From an uncultured Oscillatoriales cyanobacterium (GTDB lineage Bacteria > Cyanobacteriota > Cyanobacteriia > Cyanobacteriales > Microcoleaceae): 42,450 bases of DNA. A program made the position numbers and the translations under genes. Under the pieces are notes generated by a model. That model saw nothing but the letters and a program-made list of their open reading frames with translations, had not been told where the DNA came from and searched no databases. Below are positions 16,766-24,391 of the stretch, piece after piece. Position 1 is the stretch's first letter. Each line of letters begins with the position of its first letter. The DNA lies in NCBI GenBank assembly GCA_903893625.1, contig CAITND010000094.1:1-42450 (forward strand), read 5' to 3'.

Positions 16766-18493
16766 TTACAAAAGTTGGTATTTTGAGCGAGCATATTGAT
16801 ATAATCTTCGCCAAATTAAACGGTTTGTTAAGACCACTAATAACGACATTACAGCCGTAGAAGCAAATAATAGAGGATAGTTCCCTGTTTCAGTAGCCTG
16901 AGAAATCAGTGATCCTAACCCTGGTGTTGTTAACGTTTGGTTTTGAAATTGAACATATTCACTGACAATACTGGCGTTCCACGCCCCACCCACAGCCGTA
17001 ATCATTCCTGTAATTAAATAGGGAAAAATTCCGGGTAAAATTACTGTTTTCCATCGGTGTATTAACGAGAGTTTATAAATACTGGCCGCTTCAAATAACT
17101 CCGAGGGAATTGCCTGCGCCCCGGCAATCACATTAAATAAGATATACCACATCGTTCCTAACATCATCAGTGCCACTGAACCGATTTGTAATCCTCCTCC
17201 TAAACGGGCTAAAAATAGTAATAAGACGGGAAATAAAGCTGTTGCTGGAACCGATGCAGCAATTTGAACTAAGGGTTGTAAACTTTGGGCGAGTCGAGGA
17301 TTTCGGCCAATAGCAACTCCCACAGGTACAGTCCATAATAAAGATAAACATAAGGCAATCACAACCCGTAAAGCGGTTAAAATAGCCCCTACAATCACTT
17401 GTTTCCAGTCTTGAAAATCCAATTTTTGTAACAATAAAACTGCTTCCCAGGTTCCCCATAAAATAATAAATCCAAACCCGGTTAAAAACAGACGACTCCC
17501 CCAATTATGATGGGATTTTGATGGTAAAACGGGGGTGAGATGGGGATGAGTTTTTCCGATAGTCTGACCCATTTTTTCTGACCAAAGCTGGCTAAAGCGT
17601 TCGGTTACAATTCGCCAAGTTGGGGAACGTCGCAGGAAATCTAATACAATCGATTGAGGAACATTTTGGGATTCAACGGTTTCTAACTTAAATTTTTCTG
17701 CCCAAGCAATTAACGGCTTCCAGACCAAAAAATCCAGAATAATAATAATTGCAATTAAAACTCCTAACCCCCAAGCAATAGAGATGAAATCACCTTGATC
17801 TGATGCTTGGGCTAAAAATGATCCTAAACCGGGAAGGCGGAAACTGCGAGCACCTAATGTAAAGGATTCAATTGCCATTAGAAAAAACCATCCCCCAGCA
17901 ACGGACATGACACTATTCCAAACTAATCCTAAGATTCCCGAAGGTAATTCCACTGACCAAAACCGTTGCCAAGAATTGAGATGATAGACTTTTGCGACTT
18001 CTAATAATTCTCTGGGAATATTGGATAAAGATTGATAGAAACTAAACACTAAATTCCAAGTCATCCCCGTAAAAATTAACAGAATAGCAGCTAATTCAAC
18101 GCCTATTCTTTGACCCGGAAATAGAGTAATTAAAGCGAGTACAACCCCAGGTAAAAATGATAAGACCGGAATCGATTGTAAAATATCTAATAGGGGAATT
18201 AAAATTTTAGCAGCCCATTGATAACGATAAGCAGAGTAGGCATAAACCAAACTAAAAATTAAGGATAAAAAATAAGCACATCCCATTCTTAATAAGGTTT
18301 GGGCGGTATAACTCGGAAGTTGATCTAAATGGGTGGAAATTCTAACATCAGGTTCATAATCTCCTACGAATTGAGAAGCTGTGCGAACAATGACTAACAG
18401 TACGGTAATAACCGCTAGAATTAATAAACCATCTTGCCATGTGAAACGAGAACGATCTGAGGTTTGATTTTCAGGGGTAAGAGAACGAGTCAT
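16766..18493 (-). CDS. ABC importer permease, two fused BPD_transp_1 domains
   Basis: The 575-aa membrane protein contains two copies of the binding-protein-dependent permease fold: about residues 60-265 and 350-570. Each has an EAA-type cytoplasmic loop for ATPase contact (IPRELLEVAKVYHLNSWQRF and IPSELFEAASIYKLSLIHRW) followed by a conserved G(S)xxxG region. This fused layout is seen in the nitrate/sulfonate/taurine-type transporter relatives of cyanobacteria. The substrate is not predictable, and no periplasmic binding protein is adjacent. It starts five bases after the ATPase stop, so both are in one operon. Confidence 0.9.
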   Translation of the reverse strand: MTRSLTPENQTSDRSRFTWQDGLLILAVITVLLVIVRTASQFVGDYEPDVRISTHLDQLPSYTAQTLLRMGCAYFLSLIFSLVYAYSAYRYQWAAKILIPLLDILQSIPVLSFLPGVVLALITLFPGQRIGVELAAILLIFTGMTWNLVFSFYQSLSNIPRELLEVAKVYHLNSWQRFWSVELPSGILGLVWNSVMSVAGGWFFLMAIESFTLGARSFRLPGLGSFLAQASDQGDFISIAWGLGVLIAIIIILDFLVWKPLIAWAEKFKLETVESQNVPQSIVLDFLRRSPTWRIVTERFSQLWSEKMGQTIGKTHPHLTPVLPSKSHHNWGSRLFLTGFGFIILWGTWEAVLLLQKLDFQDWKQVIVGAILTALRVVIALCLSLLWTVPVGVAIGRNPRLAQSLQPLVQIAASVPATALFPVLLLFLARLGGGLQIGSVALMMLGTMWYILFNVIAGAQAIPSELFEAASIYKLSLIHRWKTVILPGIFPYLITGMITAVGGAWNASIVSEYVQFQNQTLTTPGLGSLISQATETGNYPLLFASTAVMSLLVVLTNRLIWRRLYQYARSKYQLL

Positions 18494-18498
18494 GTAGT

Positions 18499-19824
18499 TT
18501 ATCCCTCCGGTGTCATTGAACTAAAATCAGATGTTTCTAAAAAGATTTCCCCACTGGGTTCATCATAGGCATAAAGTTCTGCATAACGTCCCCAGTCAAT
18601 GGCTGTATTTAACTGTCGTTGAGCTTCTTTAGGACTAAAATGATTATTCAAAATATCTAAGACTAAATCTTCAGGAATACGATGATTCTGTTTTGACTGA
18701 CAAAGGGTATAAATTTGTTGAACTAGGCGAATATGTCTGAGTAATTGTTGACGAATAATTTGTTTTCGCTGATCAATATTTCCCTGAATAAACTCTAGGG
18801 CGATTGGTTTTAAGTTCAAATCTCCTTCTCGAATTTCGATTAAATCCATGAATTTTGCTGCCTCTACAATGGGAAGTAAATCATCAACTTCCAGTTGCAG
18901 TTCTTGTCCTAAACGATATAAATCAGGATTTTGTCGATCTTCTAAGAGTTCTAATAAACCCGCAATAGAACCAATGCGGACGTAGGATAAAGATTGATAT
19001 TTATTCGGAGTATTTTTAACGGTTGTTTGAGGTTCTAAGGTTTCTAATTCTGGGTTGGTGAGAATTTTATAAACTTGATCGACTAAGGCTTGGAAACTGG
19101 GACTTTTGCGATCGCGATAATGACTTAATTTAATTGATAAATTTGCCCGAATTCGCCCCGGATTTCTACCTAAAACAATCACCCGATCTGCTAAGGTGAT
19201 CGCCTCTTCAATCCCATGAGTTACAATTAAAATTGCTTGGGTAGGAATACGTTTTTCTAACCACAAATCTAACAGTTCAATTCGCAAGTTTTCTGCGGTT
19301 AAAACATCTAAAGCCGAGAAAGGTTCATCCATACATAATAATTCGGGTTCAACGGCTAAAGCTCTAGCAAACCCAACCCGTTGTCGCATTCCCCCTGATA
19401 GTTCTTTTGGATAAGCATTTTCAAACCCATCTAACCCAATAATATCTATCATTTTTAGGGCTTTTTGTCGTCGCCAGTCTACCGGAAATCCCCTGGCTTT
19501 TAATCCTAATTCGACATTTTCTAAAACCGTTAACCAAGGGTAAAGGGCAAAGCTTTGAAAGACAATAGCCACCCCTGGATTGATCCCAATCAAAAGTTTT
19601 CCATGACAAAGAACTTGTCCTTGGGTCGGAGAAATTAACCCAGCAATCATTCGCATTAAGGTCGATTTTCCTGAACCCGACGGCCCTAATAAAGCGACGA
19701 TTTCTCCCCGGCGCAATTCTAAGTTAATGTTATTAAGAATCGGAATTTGCTGTCCATTTGGCTGTTGATAGGATTTACCAACGTCTTTGAGGATCATCAA
19801 AGGTGCTATTTTGGAATCACTCAT
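18499..19824 (-). CDS. ABC importer ATPase with C-terminal AAA-associated domain
   Basis: The first ~250 residues are a nitrate/sulfonate-type ABC ATPase with Walker A GPSGSGKST, signature LSGGMRQRVGFARAL, Walker B LLCMDEPFSALD and the switch histidine (IVTHGIEEA). The remaining ~180 residues form the AAA_assoc_C extension found on this subgroup (YVRIGSIAGLLELLEDRQNPDLYRLGQELQLEVDDLLPIVEAAKFMDLIEI...), a likely regulatory module. It is the promoter-proximal gene of the operon with the fused permease. Substrate unknown. Confidence 0.92.
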   Translation of the reverse strand: MSDSKIAPLMILKDVGKSYQQPNGQQIPILNNINLELRRGEIVALLGPSGSGKSTLMRMIAGLISPTQGQVLCHGKLLIGINPGVAIVFQSFALYPWLTVLENVELGLKARGFPVDWRRQKALKMIDIIGLDGFENAYPKELSGGMRQRVGFARALAVEPELLCMDEPFSALDVLTAENLRIELLDLWLEKRIPTQAILIVTHGIEEAITLADRVIVLGRNPGRIRANLSIKLSHYRDRKSPSFQALVDQVYKILTNPELETLEPQTTVKNTPNKYQSLSYVRIGSIAGLLELLEDRQNPDLYRLGQELQLEVDDLLPIVEAAKFMDLIEIREGDLNLKPIALEFIQGNIDQRKQIIRQQLLRHIRLVQQIYTLCQSKQNHRIPEDLVLDILNNHFSPKEAQRQLNTAIDWGRYAELYAYDEPSGEIFLETSDFSSMTPEG

Positions 19825-20152
19825 ATCTCAAGAATTCCTGTTAAATTTGCTTCTATTGTGTCATTTTTGTTAACCTGAGAGTTATTTTAACAGAAATTAT
19901 GATCTTTAAAAAATATTTTTTTAAAGATCATAATAGGTTAATTCCATTCGCTATTTCTGTTTGGCTATATTTAAGACGAAAATTTAGTATTATGATGGTA
20001 TGGTAATCCCTAACAATTGAAATCAATAGACTTCTGGGCTAAAATGTAACCTATAATATTTCTGCATCTAGTCTGTTTTACCTGATCGCAGGCTATAATT
20101 ATAATAAATATTAGGGTAATGCCTAACAATTGAAATCAGAGGTAGATTTATT
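19825..20152. promoter_or_regulatory. AT-rich divergent intergenic region with long hairpin and direct repeats
   Basis: An 18-bp perfect stem with a 3-base TAT loop spans 19896-19934 (arms beginning ATTATGATCTTTAAA and ending TTTAAAGATCATAAT). A 24-bp direct repeat, GGTAATNCCTAACAATTGAA plus ATCA, occurs at 20002-20025 and 20115-20138 with one mismatch. TATAAT-like hexamers lie at about 20051 and 20093. The region separates the ABC importer operon (minus) from the sORF-ParA-HEPN operon (plus) and should hold both promoters. Confidence 0.6.
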
Positions 20153-20284
20153 GTGAAATTTCAAGTAATTTTCACAGTAGATGTAGATCTGATCGCATTC
20201 CGATTTAGTAGTTTAAAACCAATGGTTGGTTTAGCAGAATTATCCGGTATACTTTATGGAGAAGGCAAAAGAGGAAGTTTATGA
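20153..20284 (+). CDS. Small 43-aa ORF coupled to ParA (unknown)
   Basis: A GTG at 20153 opens 43 codons (first residues KFQVIFTVDVDLIAFRF, last YGEGKRGSL) ending in a TGA that overlaps the ParA ATG as ATGA. An AGAGGT run at 20138-20143 lies at a good distance before the GTG. The ATGA overlap and ribosome-binding site argue that it is translated and coupled to ParA. No homologue is recognised; the product has no membrane segment. It could be a small regulator or antitoxin-like partner, or only a leader peptide. Confidence 0.45.
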   Translation: MKFQVIFTVDVDLIAFRFSSLKPMVGLAELSGILYGEGKRGSL

Positions 20285-21312
20285 GTAAGAGAATAGTTGC
20301 TTTTAATCATAAGGGTGGAGTCAGTAAAACAACTTCTATATACAATATTGGATGGATGTTGTCAAGAAACTACAAAGTTTTAGTTGTAGATGCTGATCCG
20401 CAGTGTAATTTATCAAATTTAATTTTAGGCGATGATTTTGAGAAATATTATTTTGAAGATTCTACGAAGCACCACAATATTAAAGATGGAGTTCAGCCTG
20501 CTTTTGCTGGAAAACCATTTCCCATTCAAGCTGTAGACTGTTTTTCACCAGCAAGGGCTCCATCTTTGTATCTACTTGCGGGACACGCTAACTTATCAGA
20601 ATATGATGCTGCATTAACATTTGCTCAAACATCCAACAATGCTATAACAACGCTGCAAAATTTACCTGGGGCATTTTCTGAGCTAATTAAAGTTACTGAA
20701 AATAAGTATTCCATTGACTATACCTTAATAGATTTGAACCCAGGTCTAAGTGCAATTAACCAAAATTTGTTTTTGTCGTCTCATGCCTTTATAGTGCCTA
20801 CTAACCCAGATCCATTTTCATTGATGGCGATAAATGCTTTAAAAAATATCTTGCCAAAGTGGGTTTTGTGGAAAAAAAATTCTGTTGAACTATTTGCTGA
20901 TTCTGCCTATCCATTACTAGAAGGAGAACCTAAATTTGTTGGAACTTTAATTCAGCGATTCAATATTCATAAAGGGCGGGCTGCAAAGCCTTATAGAGAT
21001 AACATTACAGAAATTAAAGCTCTGATAAGTGGAGAGTTTTTTGAGTCTATTTCTAGGGTAGGAATGACACTAAATTCAGAACAGTACACACAGGATTTTA
21101 TTGAAAGTGGTTATTGCCTTGGTGAAATACAAGATTTTCAGGGTTTGTTACCAAAGTCATATCAAGCTGGGGTGCCTGTTTTTGATTTATTGGATACCGA
21201 AATAGGTGAGGCTGGTCTTGTTCTAGGGCAGATGATAAAGAACAGAAATGTTTTTGAAGAAAGATTTCAATTGCTAACTAATAAATTAATTGAATTATTA
21301 CAATATGCGTAG
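20281..21312 (+). CDS. ParA/MinD-like ATPase in a HEPN operon
   Basis: This 343-aa P-loop protein has a deviant Walker A (KGGVSKTT, residues 11-18), the Walker A' region VLVVDADPQCNLSNLI and a Walker B-like YTLIDLNPGLS near residue 155. It is longer than a minimal ParA, with a C-terminal region of about 100 residues of unknown role. No ParB and no obvious parS sites are seen, so plasmid or chromosome partition is unlikely. The ATG is preceded by AGAGGAAG. Its stop overlaps the HEPN gene start (ATGCGTAG), so the two proteins are probably made in balanced amounts and act together. Confidence 0.85.
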   Translation: MSKRIVAFNHKGGVSKTTSIYNIGWMLSRNYKVLVVDADPQCNLSNLILGDDFEKYYFEDSTKHHNIKDGVQPAFAGKPFPIQAVDCFSPARAPSLYLLAGHANLSEYDAALTFAQTSNNAITTLQNLPGAFSELIKVTENKYSIDYTLIDLNPGLSAINQNLFLSSHAFIVPTNPDPFSLMAINALKNILPKWVLWKKNSVELFADSAYPLLEGEPKFVGTLIQRFNIHKGRAAKPYRDNITEIKALISGEFFESISRVGMTLNSEQYTQDFIESGYCLGEIQDFQGLLPKSYQAGVPVFDLLDTEIGEAGLVLGQMIKNRNVFEERFQLLTNKLIELLQYA

Positions 21313-21922
21313 TGCATTAACACTCTTTAAGAAGAATATGCAAGAGGCGAAGGATCTAACTTCTCTTTATGAGTATCTAGAAAGCAATATAAAATCACCA
21401 CTTTCATTTGATGATTTATTACGATCTCAAATAGTCTACTCTGTAAGTGCTTTTGATAAACTTATCCATGATGTCATTCGTATAGGAATGGTGCAAATTT
21501 TCATGGGTCAAAGAAACCCAACGCCGCAATATCTTGCAGAATCAATATCAATATCGGCTTATAATGAACTGATTAATGCAACAGTTCCTCCAAAAGAATA
21601 TATATTTGAGCAAGCAATTATCAGAAAGCTGAAGATTATTGCCTATCAAGATCCTAAAAAAGTAGCTGAAGGATTAAGCTATATATGGGACGAAAAGCAA
21701 AAATGGCAAAAAATTGCTATGAAAATGGCAATGAATGATAAAACTGCTAAAACTACATTAAAATTGATTGTAGACAGAAGAAATGTAATTGTTCATGAAG
21801 CTGATATTGATCCTTTAACAAACAAAAAATATTCAATTAGTAAAAGTGAATGTCAATCTATAACAGACTTTCTTTTTAAATGTGGAGAAGAAATAGTCGG
21901 TTTGGTTAATTTAACCAGCTAA
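21305..21922 (+). CDS. HEPN (RiboL-PSP-like) putative ribonuclease
   Basis: The all-helical ~205-aa protein ends with the HEPN active-site signature in VDRRNVIVHEADID (about residues 165-178), an RNxxxH motif seen in RiboL-PSP and similar HEPN nucleases that cut RNA in defence and toxin-antitoxin systems. The N-terminal half (LSFDDLLRSQIVYSVSAFDKLIHDVIRIGM) also matches the RiboL-PSP pattern. The ATG at 21305 overlaps the ParA stop by eight bases; an upstream TTG at 21290 would add five residues. A ParA-regulated RNase is the simplest reading, but the pair is not one I can name. Confidence 0.75.
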   Translation: MRSALTLFKKNMQEAKDLTSLYEYLESNIKSPLSFDDLLRSQIVYSVSAFDKLIHDVIRIGMVQIFMGQRNPTPQYLAESISISAYNELINATVPPKEYIFEQAIIRKLKIIAYQDPKKVAEGLSYIWDEKQKWQKIAMKMAMNDKTAKTTLKLIVDRRNVIVHEADIDPLTNKKYSISKSECQSITDFLFKCGEEIVGLVNLTS

Positions 21923-22078
21923 CAACATTATCTATGAAAACTCACAACTAAACTCTGATAACCAAAGAGATATCTCATGATTTAATCAAAAGATATTTTG
22001 AGACTCAACTGGTTAAGTAGTCATGGCAAAGATGAAGGGTAAAGAACCTAGAAAGGGAAAGTGACAAAGGGGCAAAAG

Positions 22079-22200
22079 ATGGCAATAACAAAATTAACGA
22101 ATTCTGGACAAGTTGCAATTCCTTTATAAATTATACAAGGGCTTAAACTGCAACCTGGCGACTAGATTGATTTGGCGATCGCTTATTCTTCTAAATCAGA
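22079..22200 (+). pseudogene. AbrB/MazE-type antitoxin remnant
   Basis: Read from ATG 22079, the frame gives AITKLTNSGQVAIPL, stop, IIQGLKLQPGD, stop, IDLAIAYSS. This is the N-terminal swapped-hairpin pattern of AbrB/MazE antitoxins (GQVxIPxxIxxxLxLxxGD) broken by stops at 22127 and 22163. The remnant is dead unless stops are read through. It shows that a toxin-antitoxin module once sat between the HEPN operon and the restriction remnant. Confidence 0.6.
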
Positions 22201-22220
22201 AGATTCTTCTAATTATAAAT

Positions 22221-22664
22221 CTAAAGACAACTGTGTTCTCTTAAAATCATTCTAGCTTTTTTAAAGTTATCTTTCATTCGATTAATTTGATCGGAATTAC
22301 CCCAGCTTATTCCTGATTTAATCCCAACGATATAATAAATTCCTTCTCTCTCAAATTCCAAATCAACACTATTAAGAGTTGATTTGACTCCTCGGTATAG
22401 TGTTTCTGAGATACAGATAGCTAAATCTTTTAGTAATAAGTTTAGAAAGATTTCTCCTTGGGTTAATAAGAATGAATCAATTAAATATTTAGCAAATTCG
22501 TTGACTGTCTGATTTTTTGCATTTCTCCATAAATAAGGATTTTTGTTAATTAGAAGATCATCAATTGTTAACTGGCTTAGTTTTTTAATTTGTTGAGGAT
22601 AGTAAGAATCTATAAAATTATTGATCATATAATTAATATCAACATTACAATTATATATTTTCAT
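22221..22664 (-). pseudogene. Truncated PmeII-like type II restriction endonuclease
   Basis: The 147-aa product matches the N-terminal half of PmeII-family restriction enzymes: KNPYLWRNAKNQTVNEFAKY, then the PD-(D/E)xK core SVDLEFEREGIYYIVGIKSG and WGNSDQINRMKDNFKKAR. The known family is roughly 250-270 aa, so about the C-terminal 40% is missing after ILRE. No methyltransferase is adjacent. It is probably an inactive remnant, though the catalytic residues survive. Confidence 0.65.
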
Positions 22665-22724
22665 AGATATGGTTTTAGGTTCCTAGGTCAAACCCAGGAG
22701 CCTAAAATGCTTTTTTATTCTAAA

Positions 22725-23582
22725 TTAACGGCGTCTTCTGCTGCCACTTCCAGAGGAAGAACGACTGCGGGAACCACTACCGAAACTGGGTTTGCGTTGT
22801 TGGGTTGAACCTTTATTCGGCGACTGACGTAAATCCGTTGCTCCGAACCCAGAACCCGTTGAACGGTTGGAATTGCGGGATGTGGAACGATTTCCAGAGG
22901 AATTCGGACTAGAGTTGCGGATATTTCCGGTGGTGCGTAAGGTGGTGCTATTTTTTACCGCCGCCGGGGGGCTATTGTAACGAGTCCGATAGTCGTTGAC
23001 GGCTTGGTTATAGTTGGAACCGTAACCGCCATACCCGGTCATAACACCGCCAGGTTGATACACCGGAGGCACATAATAACGGGGGGCAAATAAGGTATTG
23101 GCTATGGCACTTCCAGCCAAAGAAGCGGCAAAAGGTGTCCAGAAACTCGATTCTTGACGCACGACAACGGTTTGCGGTTGACCAGTGGCGGGGTTAGTTT
23201 GAGTTTCGGTAACGTTATGAACGTATTCAATGCGGAAATCTGGCGTTAAATAAAAAATGGGTTGACCATTATTAATATTTAAGCTGCTTTTTTCTCCGGC
23301 TTTGATTTGTTCCTCTGTTAACTGTGCCATCTGTAAATTCGTGGTGCGATAGGTGGCAGATTTACCCGCAGGAGTATTTAATAACATCAAGGTATACTCC
23401 CCATCGACATCATTATATTGGGCTTGTTGAACGGGATATTTACCGTCTGTGACTTGATTTTTTGGAGCCGATGTCACCGCCGTTGATTGTTGTGGAGTCG
23501 ATGAAGTTGTTGAAGATCCACAGGCAACTGTTGTCCAACAAAAGGTGAGGGAAATGAACAGAATTAAAATTTTTTTCCACAT
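22725..23582 (-). CDS. Putative lipoprotein with Ser/Arg-rich tail
   Basis: Starting from ATG 23582 the protein opens WKKILILFISLTFCWTTVAC, a lipoprotein signal peptide with a TVAC lipobox. A Ser/Thr-rich linker, a compact domain with GEYTLMLLNTPAGKSATYRTTNLQMAQLTEEQ, and a segment of low complexity follow. The tail is serine-, glycine- and arginine-rich and ends RRRR. I do not recognise a domain family. An upstream start at 23639 would bury the signal peptide and is less likely. The basic tail could bind nucleic acid or acidic surface polymers (inference). Confidence 0.65.
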   Translation of the reverse strand: MWKKILILFISLTFCWTTVACGSSTTSSTPQQSTAVTSAPKNQVTDGKYPVQQAQYNDVDGEYTLMLLNTPAGKSATYRTTNLQMAQLTEEQIKAGEKSSLNINNGQPIFYLTPDFRIEYVHNVTETQTNPATGQPQTVVVRQESSFWTPFAASLAGSAIANTLFAPRYYVPPVYQPGGVMTGYGGYGSNYNQAVNDYRTRYNSPPAAVKNSTTLRTTGNIRNSSPNSSGNRSTSRNSNRSTGSGFGATDLRQSPNKGSTQQRKPSFGSGSRSRSSSGSGSRRRR

Positions 23583-23671
23583 AAATCTATTAACGTTTGT
23601 GAACACTATTAAACCGAAAATTTCTGGAGTGAAGAACATTGTTTAACTTCAAAGAAAACCGATATTATTCC

Positions 23672-24274
23672 TTAAAGGGGAATCAGTTCGGGAAAATTTT
23701 GTAACAATTGCTCTTCGGTTAATTCATCCCCTAAACGGGCTGGAGAAAAATGAACTTGAATTCCTCTGAGTCTGCCTTGATAGTGAAGATTAATAATTGC
23801 TTTTAACCCACTATTCATCGCCTCCAAACTGGCTAAATCCGTTTCTAAATCGGGAACTTCCCCTTCACTGACTATTGTAATCATTACCACTAAATTGTGG
23901 GTGATGGGTAAAGAAAGCGGTTGATTTTCATCAAGCGGTTGAGATAAGTCGGGTTGGCTCAAATAGCGTTGGCCAGAGTCCGTGAACAGTTCGTTAAAGT
24001 AATCTGCCGCTTCTCCTTCATTCCAAACCACATCTCCTTCATTGGCGGCTGACTGCCAATAGGTATCATACTGAAGTAGACTTTGGCAGACTTCCACTAA
24101 CGCTTCTCCTGTAACCTCCAAGTCTCCCTCCGCATCCATGACATTTCTGGCGGCTTGGTTGAGTACCCCTAACAGTGGCGCGACATCAGCACCTCCTAAA
24201 TGCAGAAACAAACGAATGACGACAAACCGGGTTTTCCCGATCATGCGATTAAAGCGATCGCCTAAAGCAGCCAT
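23672..24274 (-). CDS. DUF1517 family protein
   Basis: The ~200-aa protein has a helical N-terminal half and a C-terminal half NLVVMITIVSEGEVPDLETDLASLEAMNSGLKAIINL...VHFSPARLGDELTEEQLLQNFPEL, which fits DUF1517. Family members in cyanobacteria and chloroplasts are of unknown function, often membrane-anchored; this copy lacks an anchor. A GAGGAG ribosome-binding site sits 10 bp before ATG 24274, which decides against the longer TTG start at 24292. The gene is 89 bp upstream of the lipoprotein gene on the same strand. Confidence 0.7.
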   Translation of the reverse strand: MAALGDRFNRMIGKTRFVVIRLFLHLGGADVAPLLGVLNQAARNVMDAEGDLEVTGEALVEVCQSLLQYDTYWQSAANEGDVVWNEGEAADYFNELFTDSGQRYLSQPDLSQPLDENQPLSLPITHNLVVMITIVSEGEVPDLETDLASLEAMNSGLKAIINLHYQGRLRGIQVHFSPARLGDELTEEQLLQNFPELIPL

Positions 24275-24391
24275 AATTGGATAACTCCTCAATGATTATT
24301 GCTATTTAATCAGCATATCGTTTTAGGCTATCCTGTTGTCAGCCATCCCTTCTTAATTTTAGGAGGGCAATGTTCTCTGATATTAATACTT

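Noticed and set aside
20281-21312. Plasmid-type partition locus
   Set aside because: The ParA-like gene has no ParB partner or clustered parS sites, and the surrounding genes are chromosomal.
21923-22078. Possible further toxin-antitoxin or HEPN accessory frame
   Set aside because: Only frames of fewer than 25 codons (for example LITKEISHDLIKRYFETQ) are open, with no start or recognisable family.
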